Source of the DNA: Streptomyces pyxinae
GTDB lineage: Bacteria > Actinomycetota > Actinomycetes > Streptomycetales > Streptomycetaceae
Direction of reading: 5' to 3'
DNA: 64,000 nucleotides
NCBI RefSeq assembly: GCF_024756275.1
Contig: NZ_JANUGQ010000012.1
Location: 1-64,000 of the forward strand
In this document: positions 54,896 through 64,000 of the stretch, one piece after another
How the letters are laid out: every line of letters starts with the position of its first letter
Numbering within the stretch: position 1 is the first letter of the stretch
The notes under the pieces: model-generated
The model's input: only the letters and a program-made list of their open reading frames with translations
What the model was told of the DNA's origin: nothing
The model's database searches: none
Made by a program: the position numbers and the translations under genes

Positions 54896-56392
54896 TCAGC
54901 CCGCGAACCAGCGCACGGGGCGCGGGGCGAGGTTCTGGTAGACGTGCTTGGTCTCGCGGTACTCGGCCAGTCCGGCCGGGCCCAGCTCGCGGCCGATGCC
55001 GCTCTTGCCGAAGCCGCCCCACTCCGCCTGCGGCAGGTAGGGGTGGAAGTCGTTGATCCAGACGGTGCCGTGGCGCAGCCGGGCGGCGACCCGGCGGGCG
55101 CGTCCGGCGTCGGAGGTCCAGACACCGCCGGCGAGGCCGTACTCGGTGTCGTTGGCGAGGGCGACGGCCTCGTCCTCGGTGCGGAAGGTCTCGACGGTGA
55201 GGACCGGTCCGAAGACCTCCTCGCGGATGACCCGCATCCGGCGGTGGCAGCGGTCCAGGACGGTCGGCCGGTAGAAGTAGCCCTCGCCGTACTCGGCCCC
55301 GGTGGGCCGCTCGCCGCCGGCCCGCAGCACGGCGCCCTCGGCGAGGGCGGAGGCCACGTACTCCTCGGTCCTGGCGAGCTGCTGGGCGGAGACCAGCGGA
55401 CCGCACTCGACGCCCTTCTCGGTGCCCCGGCCGATCCTGATCTTCTCGGCGCGGCGGGCGAGTTCGGTGACGAACCGCTCCCGGACCGACTCCTGCACGA
55501 TCAGCCGGGAACCGGCCGAGCAGACCTGGCCGCTGTGGATGAAGGCGGCGTTCAGAGCCTGGTCGACGGCGGTGTCGAAGCCCTCGTCGGTGGCGCAGGC
55601 GTCCGCGAAGACCACATTGGGGTTCTTGCCGCCCAGTTCGAGGGCGACCTTCTTCACCGTGTCGGCGGCGGCGCGCATCACCTTGGTGCCGCTGACGATG
55701 CCGCCGGTGAAGGAGATCAGGTCCACATCGGGGTGTTCGGCCATCCGGGCGCCGACCGGGTCGCCGGGGCCGGTCACCAGGTTGGCCACTCCGGCCGGCA
55801 GCCCCGCCTCGGTGAGCAGGTCGATCAGCGCCATGGTGGTGAGCGGGGTGATCTCGCTGGGCTTGACGACAAAGGTGTTGCCCGCCGCCAGCGCCGGAGC
55901 GATCTTCCAACTCGCCTGGAGAAGGGGGTAGTTCCAGGGGGTGATCAGGGCACAGACACCGACCGGCTCATGGACGACCACGCTGTGGATGTCCGGCGAA
56001 CCGGCGTCCACCACCCGGCCGGCCCCCTCACCGACGACCAGGTCCGCGAAGTAGCGGAAGGCGTCGGTGACGCAGTCGATGTCGACGCGCCCCTCCTCGA
56101 CGGTCTTTCCGGCGTCCCGGGCCTCCAGCAGGCCGAGCTTCTCCCGGTCGCGCTGGAGGAGGTCCGCCACCCGGCGCAGCAGCGCGGCGCGCTCCGCGAC
56201 CGGAGTGCCGGGCCAGGCGCCGGTGTCGAAGGCGGTACGCGCGGCGGCGATCGCGGCGTCGGTGTCCTCGGCGCCGCCCTCCGCGACGACCGCCAGGGTC
56301 GTGGCGTCGGCGGGGTCGAGGATGTCCCGCGTGGCTCCGGAGGCGGCGGCCCGCCACCTTCCGCCCACATGGATGGTGTGTTGCTCCGACAC
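54896..56392 (-). CDS. betB: Betaine aldehyde dehydrogenase
   Basis: A 498-residue NAD-dependent aldehyde dehydrogenase. The catalytic Glu is in VALELGGKNPNVVF and the catalytic Cys in SGQVCSAGSRL. The cofactor region is TPWNYPLLQASWKIAPAL and FTGGIVSGTKVM. It is the first gene of the betaine series on this strand and converts betaine aldehyde to glycine betaine, an osmoprotectant. The ATG at 56392 begins MSEQHTIHVGGRWR. Confidence 0.94.
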   Translation of the reverse strand: MSEQHTIHVGGRWRAAASGATRDILDPADATTLAVVAEGGAEDTDAAIAAARTAFDTGAWPGTPVAERAALLRRVADLLQRDREKLGLLEARDAGKTVEEGRVDIDCVTDAFRYFADLVVGEGAGRVVDAGSPDIHSVVVHEPVGVCALITPWNYPLLQASWKIAPALAAGNTFVVKPSEITPLTTMALIDLLTEAGLPAGVANLVTGPGDPVGARMAEHPDVDLISFTGGIVSGTKVMRAAADTVKKVALELGGKNPNVVFADACATDEGFDTAVDQALNAAFIHSGQVCSAGSRLIVQESVRERFVTELARRAEKIRIGRGTEKGVECGPLVSAQQLARTEEYVASALAEGAVLRAGGERPTGAEYGEGYFYRPTVLDRCHRRMRVIREEVFGPVLTVETFRTEDEAVALANDTEYGLAGGVWTSDAGRARRVAARLRHGTVWINDFHPYLPQAEWGGFGKSGIGRELGPAGLAEYRETKHVYQNLAPRPVRWFAG

Positions 56393-56691
56393 GTCGCGTA
56401 TCGCCTTCCGTCTTCCCGGGGATGTCTCGCGCCGACCGGGCCGGTGACCCGGGTCAGCGACCGGGGTGCCTGCCCCGAGGGCGGGAAAGCATGCGCGAAC
56501 TCCGCCTGAAAGTGGGCTTGCTCACGTCCGGGAGGACGGCGGTACGGTACGCCCTCGCAGCCGGCGACGGTGCCGTCACGCGATCGGCGGGAGGCCGGGC
56601 GCGGTCGCCGGGCCCATCGACCGGTCCATGGAAGCCGCCGCGCGGGCGGCCGCGAGAGCCGCCACGGGGGCCGCTGCCGGGCTACGCCGGA
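56393..56691. promoter_or_regulatory. 299-bp region upstream of betB
   Basis: Contains the betB promoter side, and after it a GC-rich stretch (CGGGCGGCCGCGAGAGCC). No regulator gene such as betI is found adjacent. No convincing frame is present. Confidence 0.45.
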
Positions 56692-57258
56692 CTACTCCGA
56701 GGCGCCGTGGAGGTCGTCGCGGAAGTCCTCCCGGGCCTCGTCGCGGAGGTCGCCGCGGACCCGGAGCGCGGCCGTCCAGCGGGGGGTCATCCACACCACG
56801 ATCAGCGCCGCGAAGAGCACCGGGAAGAGCAGCCCGTCGAGGCGTACGTCCGTGAGCCGGGTGAGCAGCCCGGCGGCGGTCGCGGCGGCGAGCAGCAGGG
56901 CGGTGGTGATCCGGTGCGCGACCGCCCGCACCTGGTCACGCTCGGCGAGCTGGCGCTCGTCCAGCATCCGGCCGCGCAGCTCGAAGAGGCCCCGGGTGCA
57001 GCCGTTGATCACACCCATCGCCACGCACCAGGGCAGCGTCAGGAGCGGCAGGGCCCAGACGGCCGGGAGCGAGTCGCCGTGGACGGAGCCGAGCCAGGCC
57101 GGGACCAGGGCGGCGGTCAGCACCATGTGCAGCGCCACCCAGGCCCGGCGGCGCCCGGCGGTGGCCCACCAGGAGACCGCCTCGGTGCGGTTCATGAGCG
57201 CGTACATGCGCCGGTCGTAGCGGGTCGCGCCGGTGGTGCCGGTGGCGTCGGTGGTCAT
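56692..57258 (-). CDS. Four-helix membrane protein downstream of XRE gene
   Basis: A 188-residue protein with four hydrophobic segments (VALHMVLTAALVPAWLG, VWALPLLTLPWCVAMGVI, ITTALLLAAATAAGLL, GLLFPVLFAALIVVWM) and an acidic C-terminal tail. GGGAGGGA lies before the ATG at 57258. A small XRE regulator is encoded 231 bp upstream on the same strand, a pairing often seen in actinobacteria. Function is unknown. Confidence 0.82.
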   Translation of the reverse strand: MTTDATGTTGATRYDRRMYALMNRTEAVSWWATAGRRRAWVALHMVLTAALVPAWLGSVHGDSLPAVWALPLLTLPWCVAMGVINGCTRGLFELRGRMLDERQLAERDQVRAVAHRITTALLLAAATAAGLLTRLTDVRLDGLLFPVLFAALIVVWMTPRWTAALRVRGDLRDEAREDFRDDLHGASE

Positions 57259-57489
57259 GGGGTCCCTCCCGTAAGTGGTGCGGTGGTGCGGTGTCACGGT
57301 GCTGCCGCTGGTGGTGCGGTGTCGCGGGGTGGTGCGGGGCCGCGCGTCGGTCGGTCGCGCGGCGGTGCGGGCCCGCGGTTCCCGGGCGGGCCGGGTACGG
57401 GCCCGAGCCGGAGGCAGCCGGGTCAGGCCAGGGGCCGCCGGATCAGGCCTCGGGCCGCCGGGCCGGGTCAGGGGCCGCCGGGTCCCGGG

Positions 57490-57861
57490 TCAGGCCGGTT
57501 CGCCGGCCGGAACGGCTCCGGCGCCGGACGAGGCGGCGCCGGCCGCCGGCCCGGTGGTGGACCCCGGCCCGGTCATGGACCCGAACCCGGCCGAGGGCCC
57601 CGATCCGGTCGTGGCCGCCGGTCCGGCGCCGTAGACCGTGGCGGTGAGCGGCGGGAACGGCTCCAGCGAGAACAGCGCCTCCACCGGCAGCTCGAAGTGC
57701 GCGGCGAGCCGCAGTGCCAAATCGAGGCTGGGGTTGTACTGGCCCCGCTCGATGTAGCCGACGGTCTGGTAGTGGACACCGACGGCCTCGGCCAGCGCCT
57801 GGCGTGACACCTTCCGCTCCGCCCGGATCACCGCCAGCCTGTTGTGTACCTGCTCGCTCAT
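57490..57861 (-). CDS. Small XRE-family regulator
   Basis: A 123-residue protein; the helix-turn-helix fills residues 8-65 (LAVIRAERKVSRQALAEAVG, YQTVGYIERGQYNPSLDLAL). The last 50 residues are a low-complexity Gly/Ser/Ala/Pro tail. The ATG lies in an AT-rich gap containing an inverted repeat ATGTA - 10 nt - TACAT at 57860-57879 that overlaps its own start codon, a plausible autoregulatory site. Confidence 0.9.
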   Translation of the reverse strand: MSEQVHNRLAVIRAERKVSRQALAEAVGVHYQTVGYIERGQYNPSLDLALRLAAHFELPVEALFSLEPFPPLTATVYGAGPAATTGSGPSAGFGSMTGPGSTTGPAAGAASSGAGAVPAGEPA

Positions 57862-57977
57862 GTATAAGAAGTACTACATTTGATCGCACTTACGCAATGA
57901 TCCGTTCGGATGAGGATCATGACGGGACCGGCTCCACTCCCCCGTCCGGGCGGCCGGGCGTGCCTAGGGTGCGGTCC

Positions 57978-59279
57978 ATGCGCAGCAGCGACGATCGCGT
58001 CTATCTCGCCCCCGTCGACCATCTGCGCGCCGGGGCCGCCGTGCTGGTCGTGCTGTACCACGGCTGCCAGCTGATCGGCGCCCGGCTGGAGCACCGCGCC
58101 TTCTCACCCGGCACCGACTGGCTCTACTCCGCCAATCCGCTGGCCGCGCTGGTCTTCGAGGGGCACACCGCGGTGGCCCTGTTCATGGTGCTGTCGGGCT
58201 TCGTCTTCACCGTGGGTGCGCACGGCCGGCCGGTGCGGGCCGGCCGCTTCCTCGCCAACCGGCTGCTGCGGATCTACCCGCTCTATCTGGTCGTCGCCGT
58301 GCTCGGGACGGCCACCCGGGTGGCGCTGCCGGACGCCGGGGAGCTGCTGCGCATCGCCACTCTCGCCACCCCCGTCCAGCCGTACGGCGGGGTGTTCTGG
58401 ACGCTCTGTGTGGAGATGCAGTTCTATCTGGTCTTCCCGCTGCTCAACCGGCTGCTCACCGAGCGCGGGCCCGGCGCCCTGCTCCGGCTGCTGGGCGCGG
58501 TCGCGCTGCTGCGGGCACTGGTCTGGCTGAGCGCCCCGGGCCCCGTGCCGGACACGGCCGCGCTCTATCTGGGACTGGCCGGGCGGATCGACCAGTTCCT
58601 GCTGGGGATGCTGGCCGCCTGGGCCTTTCTGCACCACCGCGAACGGCTGCGCTCCCGCTGGCTGGTGCCGGGCGCCCTGACGCTGGCGGTGGCCACCCTG
58701 TGGGCCTTCAACCAACTGCACGGGTATGTCTCCGACAGCCCGCTGAAGTTGCTCTGGAGCGGTACGGAAGGGGCCGTCTGGGCGCTGGTGGTGGCGGGGT
58801 ACGTCGCCAACGGCCCGGCGCACGGGGCGGTTTCGCGCGCGGTGGCCCGGGTGGGCGAGGTCAGCTTCTCGGTGTATCTGACGCACTTCATGGTGCTCAC
58901 CGCGCTGTGCGCGTACGTCCCCCGGGACCGGCCGGACTGGTGGCCGGCCGGACTGCCGCCGGTGTGGGGCGCGTTCGCCGCCGCCCTGCTGGTGGCGCTG
59001 CCGGTCACGCTGGCGCTGTCGTTCGTCACGTACCACGCGGTGGAACTGCCGTTCCTGCGGCTGCGGCGCCCGTACACCGGCCCGGCGACGGCGCCCCGGC
59101 CCCCGGCGGCAGCGACGACGACAGCAACGACGACCGGGACGGCGACAGCGACTGGGACGGGACCGGGGCCGGAGCCGGGGACAGCGATCGGGACGGGGGC
59201 CGTCACCCCGTCGGCGGAGACACCGCGCCCCCGGCGGCTGGAGAGCCACCGGGGGCGCGGTGAGGTGGTGGAGCCGTAG
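57978..59279 (+). CDS. Acyltransferase family 3 membrane protein
   Basis: A 433-residue integral membrane O-acyltransferase with about ten helices. It has the family start [17 protein letters not shown] (RxxAxxxVxxxH) and the [16 protein letters not shown] region. [17 protein letters not shown] and [10 protein letters not shown] complete the pattern. It transfers acyl groups from CoA to a sugar or lipid acceptor. TAGGGT at 57964-57969 resembles a Streptomyces -10 box close to the ATG, suggesting a very short or absent leader. The last 70 residues are Thr/Ala/Gly low complexity (TTTATTTGTATATGTG). Confidence 0.88.
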   Translation: MRSSDDRVYLAPVDHLRAGAAVLVVLYHGCQLIGARLEHRAFSPGTDWLYSANPLAALVFEGHTAVALFMVLSGFVFTVGAHGRPVRAGRFLANRLLRIYPLYLVVAVLGTATRVALPDAGELLRIATLATPVQPYGGVFWTLCVEMQFYLVFPLLNRLLTERGPGALLRLLGAVALLRALVWLSAPGPVPDTAALYLGLAGRIDQFLLGMLAAWAFLHHRERLRSRWLVPGALTLAVATLWAFNQLHGYVSDSPLKLLWSGTEGAVWALVVAGYVANGPAHGAVSRAVARVGEVSFSVYLTHFMVLTALCAYVPRDRPDWWPAGLPPVWGAFAAALLVALPVTLALSFVTYHAVELPFLRLRRPYTGPATAPRPPAAATTTATTTGTATATGTGPGPEPGTAIGTGAVTPSAETPRPRRLESHRGRGEVVEP

Positions 59280-59378
59280 CACCGGGGCCGTAGCACCCGG
59301 GACGTGGCCCGAGCCGTAGCACCCGGGACGTGGCGACCGGGGGCCGGGCGGGCGGTCCCGGCGGGCCGGGCCGGGGCG

Positions 59379-60720
<1,342 letters not shown>

Positions 60721-62301
60721 TCAGCCGCCGGTCAGGGGGGTGGCGCAGTTCCGGGAGCCGTCGGGCCGCACGGCGCAGGCGGTCGGGCGCGCCTTGCCGG
60801 GCACCGCCACCATCGGGGTGTAGGCGTCGGAGGTCCCGGCCGCCTCACCCTCCCGGGTGGTGCCGTTCACGGTGAGGGTCACCCGGTCACCGGCGTCGGC
60901 CCGGGTGAGCCGGGCCCAGGCGGCGCCGCACACCTTGCTGTACCGGATCTCGACCGCCCCGGCCCCGACCGCCCGGGCGGCCACCGTGGTGGCGTGGGCG
61001 CCGCCGCACCCCATGGCCTCCGGGTCCTTGCCGGTGCACCCGGCCCCGGAGCAGCGCACCCCGGGCGGCAGGGAGGCGGCCGACCGCCCGGGCGCGGGCG
61101 CGGAGGGGGCGGCGCCCTGTCCCCGGTCGTCCCCGCCGAACCCGAAGCCGCCCCAGGAGCCGGTCAGCAGCACGGTCGCGACGATCACCAGCAGCGCGCC
61201 GAGCGCCCCGGAGAGCACGGTCGGCAGGACCGCCCGCCAGCCGGTGGCCCGGGGCGCGGCGGGGGCGGAGGCCGAGCCGGCGGTGGTGGCGGTGGCCGGC
61301 GGGGTGGCGGCGGCCTTGTCGGCGGCCGGGGCCGGGGTGCCGGTCGGCGCGGACCCGGCGGAGGCGGCTCCCGGCTGGGCGGGGGCACCGTCGGCGGGGG
61401 CGGCGGAGGTGGGCGCCGGGGCGGCGGACGGGTTCCCGGCACCCTTGGATATCGCGCTCCCGGCGGGCCGGGCCTCCCCGGCGGCGGCACCGGACTTGGC
61501 GGCGCCGGGCTGGGGGGCACCGGACTGGGGGGCACCGGACTTGGTGAGAGCCGACCACACGGCCAGGTCCGGCCCGGGGGTGGCGGTCGGCCACGCCACC
61601 TTGCCGGAGGACGGCGCCCCCTCGGCGCCGGAGGCGGAGGTGCCCTTGGCGGAGGCGGTCGCGGCGGACCCGCTCCTGGCGGGGGCGCCCTTGGCGGAGC
61701 CGCCCTTGCTGAGCGACTGGGCGGCGGCCCGGCCGGACGTCGGCGGGGTGGCGGAGGCCGTACCGGGGCCCGCCGCCGGGGCCGTTGCCGTACCCGGGTT
61801 CGTACGCCCACTCGTGCCCGCGCCCGTGCCCGGGGCGGCGGTCGTCGGTCCGGCGGCCGGGCGTCCGGTGCCGCGCTTCCCTGGCAGCAGGGCGGAGAGC
61901 GCCGCCAGGCGCGGACCCCGGCGCTTGCCGGCGGCGGCCGGAGCGGCGGCGGCCCCCGGGGCAGCGGCCTCCAGGGCGGCACGCGCCTCGGCCGCCCGGA
62001 GCGCCTCGGCCGTGGTGTCCGGGGGCGCCCCGGCGTCGCTCCACGCCCGGCCGGCCCGCTCCCACAGGGTGGTCAGGTGCGCCGCCTCGGCACCGGTCGC
62101 CTCGGCCAGCGCGAGCACGGCGCCCTGCGGCGGGTGCAGCCGGCCGTTCAGATAGCGTTCCCAGGACGTACGGCTGTAGCCGGTACGCCGGGCGACGGCC
62201 GCCAGACCGGGACCACCCCGGTCGACCACTCCCCGGAGCTGTCCGGCGAACTCCGCGATTCGCGGGTCCAACTTCTCCGGCAACGGCTTCCAACGCGACA
62301 C
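60721..62301 (-). CDS. XRE-type membrane protein with DUF2690 domain
   Basis: A 526-residue protein. The GTG at 62301 follows AGGGGGAA. N-terminal helix-turn-helix is at about residues 15-75 (LRGVVDRGGPGLAAVARRTG, SWERYLNGRLHPPQG). A 250-residue linker of Ala/Gly/Pro/Ser low complexity comes next, then one membrane helix (VLSGALGALLVIVATVLLTG). The extracytoplasmic DUF2690 domain has six Cys (VRCSGAGCTG, EAMGCGG, YSKVCGAAW, PTACAVRP, SRNCATP). This layout could send an outside signal to DNA, but no ligand is known. Confidence 0.9.
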   Translation of the reverse strand: MSRWKPLPEKLDPRIAEFAGQLRGVVDRGGPGLAAVARRTGYSRTSWERYLNGRLHPPQGAVLALAEATGAEAAHLTTLWERAGRAWSDAGAPPDTTAEALRAAEARAALEAAAPGAAAAPAAAGKRRGPRLAALSALLPGKRGTGRPAAGPTTAAPGTGAGTSGRTNPGTATAPAAGPGTASATPPTSGRAAAQSLSKGGSAKGAPARSGSAATASAKGTSASGAEGAPSSGKVAWPTATPGPDLAVWSALTKSGAPQSGAPQPGAAKSGAAAGEARPAGSAISKGAGNPSAAPAPTSAAPADGAPAQPGAASAGSAPTGTPAPAADKAAATPPATATTAGSASAPAAPRATGWRAVLPTVLSGALGALLVIVATVLLTGSWGGFGFGGDDRGQGAAPSAPAPGRSAASLPPGVRCSGAGCTGKDPEAMGCGGAHATTVAARAVGAGAVEIRYSKVCGAAWARLTRADAGDRVTLTVNGTTREGEAAGTSDAYTPMVAVPGKARPTACAVRPDGSRNCATPLTGG

Positions 62302-62544
62302 CGGTTCCCCCTGCACTTGCTCATGTTCCGGGCGTGCCGCCCAGTTTCGCATCCGCCGAACGGCGACCGCGACGTACCGGAATGGTCACCTCCGTGCCAC
62401 AGCGCTCCCCGGCGCCTTGATCCTTCTTGGCACGTGCATGACGCTGAGAAGACACTCCGGCGGCGCCCGTCCTTCCTCGGGGGTGGGGACGGTCGTCGTC
62501 GGTTCAGCCGCGCTCCCGGTCCTTCGGCGGAGGCGGACGGCCCC
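62302..62544. other. 243-bp intergenic region
   Basis: Separates the XRE-DUF2690 gene from the DUF3017 gene on the same strand. It likely holds the XRE promoter. No gene is seen. Confidence 0.45.
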
Positions 62545-63609
62545 TCAGCGGACCGCGAAGTGGACGGCCTCCTCCAGGAACGGGACCTCCAGCCAGGGAT
62601 GGGGCTGCGTCATCAGCGAGAGCAGCACGATGCCGCCGCCGAGCACCCCGTAGGTGGCCATGTCGGTGAAGCGGGACCGGACGGCCAGCATCCCCACCGA
62701 CGCCACGGTCCGGCGCAGTACGGCACCGGTGAGCAGGGCGACCCCGATCAGGATGGCGCCGATCCGGGACGCTTCGGCGAACGGGTCCCAGCCGACCACC
62801 AACAGGCCGAGCCCGGTCATGCCGAGCACCGTGAGCAGCGGCCACTGACGGGCGGGCGCCGGGGCGTCACCGGCCGCGGCCCGGCCACCGCCCTCGGGCC
62901 GGGCGGTGTCCCGGGTCAGCGTCGGCGGACGGCGCGTCCGCCCGGCCCCGGCGCCCGAGTCCTCCGAGGAGCCGCCGTCCGAAGGGCCGCCGCCCGGGGC
63001 GAGGCCGTCCGACACGGGGCCTTCCGGCCCAGGAGCATCCGGCGCGGAGCCGCCCGGCGCGGACCCCTCCGACAGCGGACGGTCCGACGCGGGATCGAAC
63101 GGCACCGGACCGTCCGGCGAAGCGGTCGCCTCCGACACCGGTCGGTCCGACGCGCGATCGTCCGAGGCCGGTCGGCCCGACGCGGGATCGTCCGACACCA
63201 GTCCGTCCGGCGAAGCGGTCGCCTCCGACACCGGTCGGTCCGACGCGGGATCGTCCGAGGCCGGTCGGTCCGACGCGGGGCCGACCGACACCGGGCCGAC
63301 CGACGCGCGATCGTCCGGCACCGGGCCGTCCGGCGCGGAACCCTTCGGGGCCGGACCGCCCGATGAAGGATCGTCCGGGATCGGAGCCGTACCGGAAACG
63401 CCCTCACCGGAGCCACCCGCACCGGACAGGTCCCGGCCGGGCAGGTCCCGGCCCGCGACCTCTGTGCCGGTGGTCTCCGTGCCCGCGACCTCCGTGCCGG
63501 AGGCGCCCGCCGGAGCGCCGGTCGCCCGGTCGCGATCCGGCGCGGTGCGCTGAGGCACGCCGCCGTCCGGCGCGGCGGGCGGCGGCCCGTCGTTCGCCCG
63601 TACGCCCAT
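62545..63609 (-). CDS. DUF3017 membrane protein with long repeat-rich N-terminus
   Basis: A 354-residue protein. The last 110 residues are the DUF3017 domain with three helices (WPLLTVLGMTGLGLLVVGW, IGAILIGVALLTGAVLRR, YGVLGGGIVLLSLM). The first 235 residues are Asp/Ser/Pro/Gly low complexity, including two copies of a 31-residue unit (SDRPVSEATASPDG). Typical DUF3017 proteins are only about 100-150 residues, so the N-terminus is greatly expanded. It lies 17 bp downstream of folD. Confidence 0.88.
   Translation of the reverse strand: MGVRANDGPPPAAPDGGVPQRTAPDRDRATGAPAGASGTEVAGTETTGTEVAGRDLPGRDLSGAGGSGEGVSGTAPIPDDPSSGGPAPKGSAPDGPVPDDRASVGPVSVGPASDRPASDDPASDRPVSEATASPDGLVSDDPASGRPASDDRASDRPVSEATASPDGPVPFDPASDRPLSEGSAPGGSAPDAPGPEGPVSDGLAPGGGPSDGGSSEDSGAGAGRTRRPPTLTRDTARPEGGGRAAAGDAPAPARQWPLLTVLGMTGLGLLVVGWDPFAEASRIGAILIGVALLTGAVLRRTVASVGMLAVRSRFTDMATYGVLGGGIVLLSLMTQPHPWLEVPFLEEAVHFAVR
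63111..63283. repeat. In-frame 93-bp-period direct repeat in DUF3017 gene
   Basis: About 80 bp starting CGTCCGGCGAAGCGGTCGCC at 63111 recurs at 63204 with two mismatches. The offset is 93 bp, exactly 31 codons, so the frame is kept. Confidence 0.85.
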
Positions 63610-63626
63610 GGGTCCGCCCTCCAGGC

Positions 63627-64000
63627 TCAGTTCGCGGCGGCGGACACGGCGCGCTCGGCCGCCTCGACGACATTGACCAGCAGCAGCGCGCGGGTCATCG
63701 GGCCGACACCGCCCGGGTTGGGGGCGCGCCACCCGGCGACCTCGTTGACCCCCGGGTGCACATCCCCGACGATCTTGCCGTTCTCGTCCCGGCTGACGCC
63801 CACGTCCAGGATGGCCGCGCCCGGCTTGACGTGCTCGGGCTTGATCAGGTGCGGCACCCCGGCGGCGGCCACGATGATGTCGGCCCGGCGCAGATGCGCG
63901 GCGAGGTCGCGGGTGCCGGTGTGGCACTGGGTGACCGTGGCGTTCTCGGACTTGCGGGTCAGCAGCAGCGGCATCGGGCGGCCGATGGTGGTGCCGCGTC
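63627..64000 (-). CDS. folD: FolD C-terminal part (gene continues past window end)
   Basis: The visible 124 codons are the C-terminal half of methylenetetrahydrofolate dehydrogenase/cyclohydrolase: [41 protein letters not shown] and the diagnostic [18 protein letters not shown]. The N-terminal catalytic part with the YxxxK-type Lys lies outside. It makes 10-formyl-THF from methylene-THF. Confidence 0.95.
   Translation of the reverse strand, partial: RGTTIGRPMPLLLTRKSENATVTQCHTGTRDLAAHLRRADIIVAAAGVPHLIKPEHVKPGAAILDVGVSRDENGKIVGDVHPGVNEVAGWRAPNPGGVGPMTRALLLVNVVEAAERAVSAAAN

Overview
The window is high-GC actinobacterial DNA, almost certainly a Streptomyces or close relative. Support comes from strong third-position GC bias, GTG starts, GTGA/ATGA stop-start overlaps, XRE/DUF397 gene pairs, an SCO4848-type membrane protein, and a folD - DUF3017 - mdh - betaine operon - trpS order. 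From memory, that order runs parallel to the S. coelicolor SCO4824-SCO4848 stretch.

Layout. 1-155 is a G/C homopolymer mass, probably a contig-end artefact. 0.3-2.7 kb holds a P450, its 3Fe-4S ferredoxin and a TetR regulator. 2.8-6.5 kb is a chain of five overlapping minus-strand genes (HATPase, two unknown proteins, a 42-residue Pro/Gly peptide, a PIMT-like methyltransferase) divergent from an XRE-DUF397 pair. 7.1-8.3 kb has a secreted protein with an amphipathic Ser/Thr-rich stretch and a lipoprotein, followed by a broken transposase. 8.9-11.6 kb has an NmrA-like reductase and a GT-C glycosyltransferase. 11.7-25.4 kb is the main accessory block: a 2523-residue KS-AT-DH-MT-ER-KR-ACP polyketide synthase divergent from a frameshifted thioester-reductase-like SDR and a Baeyer-Villiger monooxygenase, then a secreted protein and an MMPL exporter.

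From 25.6 kb the window becomes chromosomal core: metallophosphoesterase, SCO4848-like protein, D-Ala-D-Ala carboxypeptidase and YihY, then a locus holding homologues of all the mycobacterial decaprenylphosphoryl-arabinose genes (PAP2 phosphatase, UbiA transferase and GtrA on one strand, DprE1 and DprE2 on the other). Next come a 2'-5' RNA ligase-like protein, trpS, ornithine aminotransferase, a YgiC/YgiB-like pair, a MocR regulator, an AhpD-like protein and a PEP mutase-like enzyme. A small island at 44.1-48.6 kb interrupts the core. It holds a 14-repeat type I-E-like CRISPR array with no cas genes in view, a SLOG-fold gene with a frameshifted XRE regulator, a solitary CRISPR-like repeat, and a small gene coupled to DUF397. 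The core resumes with choline-to-betaine oxidation and betaine uptake (betB, choline dehydrogenase, ABC ATPase, fused permease, binding protein), an XRE/membrane protein pair, an acyltransferase, mdh, an XRE-DUF2690 protein, DUF3017 and the 3' part of folD.

Two features recur. Many proteins carry low-complexity tails or linkers, several built from in-frame DNA repeats, and many intergenic gaps hold 15-38 bp tandem repeats. Two otherwise good genes (19.7 kb and 46.1 kb) are broken by apparent single-base shifts at G/C runs; these may be sequencing errors rather than mutations.
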